Assembly (NCBI RefSeq): GCF_020075705.1
Contig: NZ_JAIQUM010000127.1
Coordinates: forward strand, 1 to 8,779
Direction of reading: 5' to 3'
Origin: Metabacillus rhizolycopersici
GTDB taxonomy: Bacteria; Bacillota; Bacilli; Bacillales; Bacillaceae
Length of the DNA: 8,779 nt
The translations under genes were made by a program, and so were the position numbers. Below are positions 6,381-8,779 of this stretch, piece after piece (positions within the stretch are counted from its first letter, which is position 1; the number at the start of each line of letters is the position of its first letter). The notes below the pieces were generated by a model, which was not told where the DNA came from, made no database searches, and saw nothing but the letters and a program-made list of their open reading frames with translations.

Positions 6381-6408
6381 TTAGTGAAACTAGAAAATAT
6401 GGTATACT
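6381..6408 (+). promoter_or_regulatory. Extended -10 promoter of the small membrane-protein pair
   Basis: TGGTATACT (6400-6408) is an extended -10 element (TG, one base, TATACT). A weak -35, TTAGTG, lies at 6381-6386 with a 16-base spacer. The predicted transcript starts near 6415, after any start codon at 6374 but before the AAGGTG site at 6431, which fixes the start of the next gene. Confidence 0.6.
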
Positions 6409-6442
6409 TAAATTACAAAAAAATCCAAAAAAGGTGATGATA

Positions 6443-6694
6443 TTGAAAAAATATTTTGTATTTATAATTAGCTTTATCTTGCTCTATACGGTATTTCAAA
6501 TATTATCGGGTGTGATTCTAACTGCCTTTTATACTCCAGATTTATCTGCAATAGAGACTACTATTAGTCAAGAGGTAGCGTTTGGTAAGGCTTCTTCAAT
6601 GCCATTAATTGTAACAATGCTTATTGCTACATCTGCCTATTTCCTCTCTCAAAAATATTTAAAACTGGAAAAAGTTAAATTAATGGAGGAATAG
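6443..6694 (+). CDS. Small two-segment membrane protein of unknown function
   Basis: An 83-residue protein with a TTG start at 6443, six bases after AAGGTG (6431-6436). The same frame extends back to an ATG at 6374, but a promoter (TGGTATACT) lies inside that extension, so the longer form is unlikely. The sequence begins KKYFVFIISFILLYTVFQIL, a membrane segment at about 2-30. It continues with a short outside loop containing YTPDLSAIETTISQEVAFG, a second membrane segment at about 53-69, and a Lys/Glu-rich tail. The N-in, C-in hairpin topology is inferred. I do not recognise the family. The 48-residue gene follows after 48 bases on the same strand, and the two are probably co-transcribed. Confidence 0.7.
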   Translation: MKKYFVFIISFILLYTVFQILSGVILTAFYTPDLSAIETTISQEVAFGKASSMPLIVTMLIATSAYFLSQKYLKLEKVKLMEE

Positions 6695-6742
6695 TAGTGT
6701 TCTTTTCTTCTTCAAGAACGAGTAGGTAATGGAGGGATAGGC

Positions 6743-6889
6743 ATGGCAAGATTTATTGACGATTTAGCTGGGGCAATCTATGATTTCTTTAAGTTTATTT
6801 TCAAAAGTATATGTTACCTTTTTGCAGGGATGTTAATTGTTGGAGTCCCACTTTATCTAATTGCTTTAGCATTTAAAATGATCAATTAA
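6743..6889 (+). CDS. 48-residue single-pass membrane protein
   Basis: ATG at 6743 follows GGAGGG (6731-6736) by six bases, a strong ribosome binding site. The product starts MARFIDDLAGAIYDFFKFIF and contains one long hydrophobic stretch at about 23-44 (CYLFAGMLIVGVPLYLIALA), ending KMIN. The N-terminal half is amphipathic. No family recognised. The last two or three codons and the stop lie within the left arm of the 22-bp terminator hairpin, so termination of translation and of transcription occur at the same spot. Confidence 0.68.
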   Translation: MARFIDDLAGAIYDFFKFIFKSICYLFAGMLIVGVPLYLIALAFKMIN

Positions 6890-6932
6890 AGGGTGCATTA
6901 CCGGAACAGAGGTAATGCACCCTTTAATTGAT
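6881..6932 (+). terminator. 22-bp perfect hairpin overlapping a stop codon
   Basis: Bases 6881-6902 pair without a mismatch with 6911-6932 around an 8-base loop (GGAACAGA). The stop codon TAA (6887-6889) is inside the left arm. There is no true T run after it on either strand, only an A/T-rich segment, so it is a strong stop or RNA-stabilising hairpin rather than a textbook terminator. Confidence 0.75.
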
Positions 6933-6959
6933 ATATATGGGCGATTGTTAAAAAATAAA

Positions 6960-6990
6960 GGCTCTTTTCGTAAAGATTGTTGTTTTTAAA
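6960..6990 (-). repeat. 31-bp dispersed repeat, copy B (inverted)
   Basis: Reverse complement of the sequence at 172-202, with two mismatches out of 31. It lies 23 bp before the left copy of the hairpin element at 7013, in non-coding DNA. Confidence 0.6.
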
Positions 6991-7012
6991 TATGATGAAG
7001 GATGATTTACTT

Positions 7013-7168
7013 TTTATCCCGCATTAACGGGCAGTAATACCCCCACCTCTAAGCTTGAGTGAATCACAAAGAGGCGAAAGTGGGGGATAACTGCCCGTAA
7101 AAGCTAAGGTAAGTCTCGCTAACCATCATTGGGGGATAAGGAAAACCCCCAATGATGGAAGTCTCGCT
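7013..7168. repeat. Nested-hairpin element, copy 1
   Basis: This non-coding element has two hairpin modules. Module 1: ACGGGCAGT (7027-7035) pairs with ACTGCCCGT (7089-7097); inside, CCCCCAC (7040-7046) pairs with GTGGGGG (7080-7086); inside that, CCTCT (7046-7050) can pair with AGAGG (7070-7074), competing for one C. Module 2: CCATCATTGGGGG (7123-7135) pairs perfectly with CCCCCAATGATGG (7146-7158) around ATAAGGAAAA, and is flanked by identical AAGTCTCGCT at 7111-7120 and 7159-7168. The first 136 bases recur at 8644-8779 with four differences. No reading frame of note. It is not recognised as a named element; a structured RNA or a short hairpin-ended mobile repeat are both possible. Confidence 0.75.
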
Positions 7169-7216
7169 TTATGGTATGGTATATACAGGAGCTTATTCAG
7201 CTAAAGAGCAGCTATC

Positions 7217-7246
7217 TTGAACAAGTTTAGATGAAAACGATTTAAT
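7217..7246 (+). promoter_or_regulatory. Possible sigma-A promoter of the protease gene
   Basis: TTGAAC (7217-7222) and TTTAAT (7241-7246) are separated by 18 bases. A transcript would start near 7253, after the TTG at 7246, so that TTG cannot serve as start codon if this promoter is used. The GGGGGG ribosome binding site at 7261-7266 remains inside the transcript. Confidence 0.4.
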
Positions 7247-7272
7247 TGTGCTTTATTAAAGGGGGGATTAGC

Positions 7273-8055
7273 ATAAATCGCTCACGGACAAATATGTTTC
7301 TTTTATTTTTGGCAATTTTATTTTTCGCAGGTATTATTCTTTTTTCATTTAGGTTGTTTGTTTGGGGATTATTACCACTGGTATTTTTGCTCATCATCTA
7401 CATCTCAACTAATAAATACCGTTCATCGGTTTCCTTGTTTATGTTCTTCTTATTAGGTACATTGATGTTTCAAATTGGAAGCAACTACATCAATGAATGG
7501 AACATATCCGTAGAAATGAAAACCATAATAAACAGAAGTTTCCTCATATTTATTATGGTTGGAACAGTGATTTCACTAATGTTATCTAAGCAGAAGATAT
7601 TTTACTTCGCACTATTACCAGATTGGCACAGACGTATAACAATGCCGTTTCACACAATTAAATTACCGTACTTTTTACTTATCGGTCTTATGGTATCGAG
7701 CACAATACTTATACCATTATTTAGACATCAAGAAATAAGCTATTTAAAATCAATATTACTTTTCGGTATATTGTTTGCCATCATAAACGCTACTCTTGAA
7801 GAGGTAATTTGGAGAGGTATTATGTTATCAAGTTTAAAAAGAAATGTTTCCACCTTTTATGCTGTTGTAATAACCAGTATCGGATTCGGTCTACTGCATT
7901 TATCAATTGGAATTCCTCTAATAATAAGCTTACTTTTTTCTTTCGGAGGGCTTTTCTATGCAATCGTAGTTTTAAAGACCAATAGTATATATCCATCCAT
8001 AGTTTTTCACATTGTTATCAACTTGGGTATGGTTTTCAATGGATGGATAATTTGA
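7273..8055 (+). CDS. CPBP family intramembrane metalloprotease (CAAX protease/Abi)
   Basis: A polytopic membrane protein of 260 residues if started at 7273. Positions below count from a TTG at 7246, nine codons earlier. The three CPBP motifs are present: EEVIWR at 185-190 (catalytic Glu pair and Arg), FGLLH at 214-218, and HIVIN at 255-259 (His plus Asn). They sit among about eight hydrophobic segments. Family members cleave or process membrane peptides, and in Gram-positives are linked to bacteriocin immunity and peptide maturation; no bacteriocin gene is seen here. The start is odd: AAAGGGGGG ends at 7266 and the codon at ideal distance is ATA (7273-7275), as if an ATG had mutated. In-frame alternatives are TTG 7246, which overlaps the promoter, and ATG 7294, 27 bases from the binding site. 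The coding sequence is otherwise intact. Confidence 0.85.
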   Translation: MNRSRTNMFLLFLAILFFAGIILFSFRLFVWGLLPLVFLLIIYISTNKYRSSVSLFMFFLLGTLMFQIGSNYINEWNISVEMKTIINRSFLIFIMVGTVISLMLSKQKIFYFALLPDWHRRITMPFHTIKLPYFLLIGLMVSSTILIPLFRHQEISYLKSILLFGILFAIINATLEEVIWRGIMLSSLKRNVSTFYAVVITSIGFGLLHLSIGIPLIISLLFSFGGLFYAIVVLKTNSIYPSIVFHIVINLGMVFNGWII

Positions 8056-8070
8056 ACTTATTCCAGAAAA

Positions 8071-8104
8071 AGGGCGCGATACTTAAAGAAAAGTATCGTT
8101 TTTT
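8071..8104 (+). terminator. Terminator of the protease gene, probably bidirectional
   Basis: CGATACTT (8077-8084) pairs with AAGTATCG (8091-8098) around AAAGAA, followed by TTTTTT (8099-8104). On the minus strand a run of five T's begins five bases after the stem, so it may also end the convergent 65-residue gene. Confidence 0.88.
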
Positions 8105-8194
8105 CTGATTCAATTAACCTGCGATAGTTGAATGTCTAAAAGAATTAGGTACTGGTAAAACATGACATGAGCGACGATAATTCCTGCTCTTATA

Positions 8195-8392
8195 TTACTG
8201 TTCTTCTTTTGATTCTAGAAAAGCATCAACTGATTCATCCAATAATCTTTCCCGATTTGGGTCTTCATTGACATCTGTATCCACTTCCATTGCTTGTTTA
8301 AGTATGCTGTATGTATCATCTTCTTTATTTAATTGATTAGCTTGATTTTTATGCGGGACTAGATTATGGCGATTATTTTTTTGATTTGGCAT
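8195..8392 (-). CDS. Small hydrophilic protein of unknown function
   Basis: A 65-residue soluble, highly charged protein. The N-terminal third is rich in Asn, Gln, Lys and His (QKNNRHNLVPHKNQ); the rest is acidic, with VDTDVNEDPNRERLLDES and an end at ESKEEQ. No membrane segment or signal peptide. AAGGAG (8404-8399) is 6 bases before the ATG at 8392-8390, and a promoter with TTGAAT and TATAAA lies upstream, so it is expressed as a single gene. The composition recalls small spore or cytoplasmic proteins of Bacillus, but the signature of the alpha/beta-type acid-soluble spore proteins is absent. No family recognised. It converges on the protease gene. Confidence 0.72.
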   Translation of the reverse strand: MPNQKNNRHNLVPHKNQANQLNKEDDTYSILKQAMEVDTDVNEDPNRERLLDESVDAFLESKEEQ

Positions 8393-8416
8393 ATAATCTC
8401 CTTCTGAAACAGGTAT

Positions 8417-8444
8417 TTTATATTAGTATGAACAATTGATTCAA
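8417..8444 (-). promoter_or_regulatory. Promoter of the 65-residue gene
   Basis: On the minus strand TTGAAT (8444-8439) and TATAAA (8422-8417) are 16 bases apart, a fair sigma-A promoter 25 bases before the start codon. The overlapping CATACTA (8430-8424) matches the -10 of forespore sigma factors, but no matching -35 is seen. Confidence 0.5.
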
Positions 8445-8581
8445 AATAAAATCCAATTCTGCTTTTAGATTGATTATTATTTCAGTTTCTTTCACGAACT
8501 GGGTCCTATAATTGATCAATGAGAAATTAAAGATCAATCTTCAGCAAAACTAGCTAATAGAAGCTCAGATATTATTTCTTT

Positions 8582-8618
8582 AAAGGGCGCCATTCTTTAA
8601 TAAGAAGGCGTCCTTTTT
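8582..8618 (+). terminator. Orphan plus-strand terminator
   Basis: AAAGGGCGCC (8582-8591) pairs with GGCGTCCTTT (8607-8616) with one G-T pair. Beyond a bulged A, TTCTT pairs with AAGAA around a 4-base loop, and the T run is 8614-8618. No plus-strand gene is found between the protease terminator and this point, so it probably belonged to a gene now lost. I see no protein gene between 8393 and 8643. Confidence 0.75.
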
Positions 8619-8643
8619 AAGTAGAGTCATTATCTGAAGCTGA

Positions 8644-8779
8644 TTTATCCCTCATTAACGGGCAGTAATACCCCCACCTCTAAGCTTGAGTGAATCACAA
8701 AGAGGCGAAGGTGGGGGATAACTGCCCGTAAAAGCTAAGGTAAGTCTCGCTATCCATCAGTGGGGGATAAGGAAAACCC
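8644..8779. repeat. Nested-hairpin element, copy 2 (cut by window end)
   Basis: This matches 7013-7148 in the same orientation, with four substitutions in 136 bases. Module 1 is complete and slightly longer: CCCCCACC (8671-8678) pairs with GGTGGGGG (8710-8717), because the fourth-last base before the arm is G here and A in copy 1. Module 2 begins CCATCAGTGGGGG (8754-8766) and the window ends in its right arm at CCC. The element therefore continues beyond the window. Confidence 0.75.

Noticed and set aside
6374..6442. Upstream extension of the 83-residue gene from ATG 6374
   Set aside because: The TGGTATACT promoter lies within it and no binding site precedes 6374.
7111..7168. AAGTCTCGCT pair as a target-site duplication around an inserted hairpin
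   Set aside because: Copy 2 has the same AAGTCTCGCT followed by the same hairpin, so the hairpin is part of the element and not an insertion into it.
8110..8163. Plus-strand frame reading IVECLKELGTGKT before a stop
   Set aside because: It resembles the end of some gene but is too short to identify; it may be the lost gene of the orphan terminator at 8582.
7013..8779. CRISPR array
   Set aside because: Only two copies 1.6 kb apart, with genes between them and no spacer pattern.

Overview
The window looks like a chromosomal stretch from a low-GC Gram-positive spore-former of the Bacillaceae. The grounds are AT-rich DNA, strong AGGAGG-type ribosome binding sites, many hairpin-plus-T-run terminators, a 482-residue Bacillus-type cardiolipin synthase, an AzlC/AzlD pair and a DUF3231 protein typical of Bacillus genomes. 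No rRNA, tRNA, CRISPR array or transposase gene is visible. Genus-level placement is inference.

Layout. 1-330: a degenerate 20-21 bp tandem repeat, one arm of a dispersed 31-bp repeat, and the terminator of the next gene. 332-1627 (minus): a class I/II PLP-dependent aminotransferase. 1842-3290 (plus): a complete cardiolipin synthase (cls). 3341-3540 (minus): a short broken gene whose start resembles a MocR/GntR-type regulator. 3563-3741: two CCATACAAT/ATTGTATGG palindromes, one before the broken gene and one before azlC. 3789-4831 (plus): azlC-azlD, a translationally coupled pair for branched-chain amino acid export. 4841-5167: a decayed ECF sigma-factor gene, followed by a strong terminator. 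5580-6092 (minus): a DUF3231 protein. 6443-6889 (plus): two small membrane-protein genes, the second ending inside a 22-bp perfect hairpin. 7273-8055 (plus): a CPBP/CAAX-type intramembrane protease whose best-placed start codon is ATA. 8195-8392 (minus): a small hydrophilic protein. 7013-7168 and from 8644 to the window end: two copies, about 97% identical, of a non-coding element built from nested hairpins.

How it fits together. The left half is housekeeping metabolism and membrane genes: aminotransferase, cardiolipin synthesis and amino-acid export. The azlCD control region appears to have kept its operators while the divergent regulator has been reduced to a stub. The right half is accessory in character: small orphan membrane genes, decayed genes, diverged intergenic repeats, orphan terminators and the paired hairpin element flanking the protease gene in direct orientation. 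The strongest candidate for something undescribed is that two-copy hairpin element. Its four differences between copies fall outside paired bases or are compatible with pairing, and the second copy makes a testable prediction about sequence just beyond the window.
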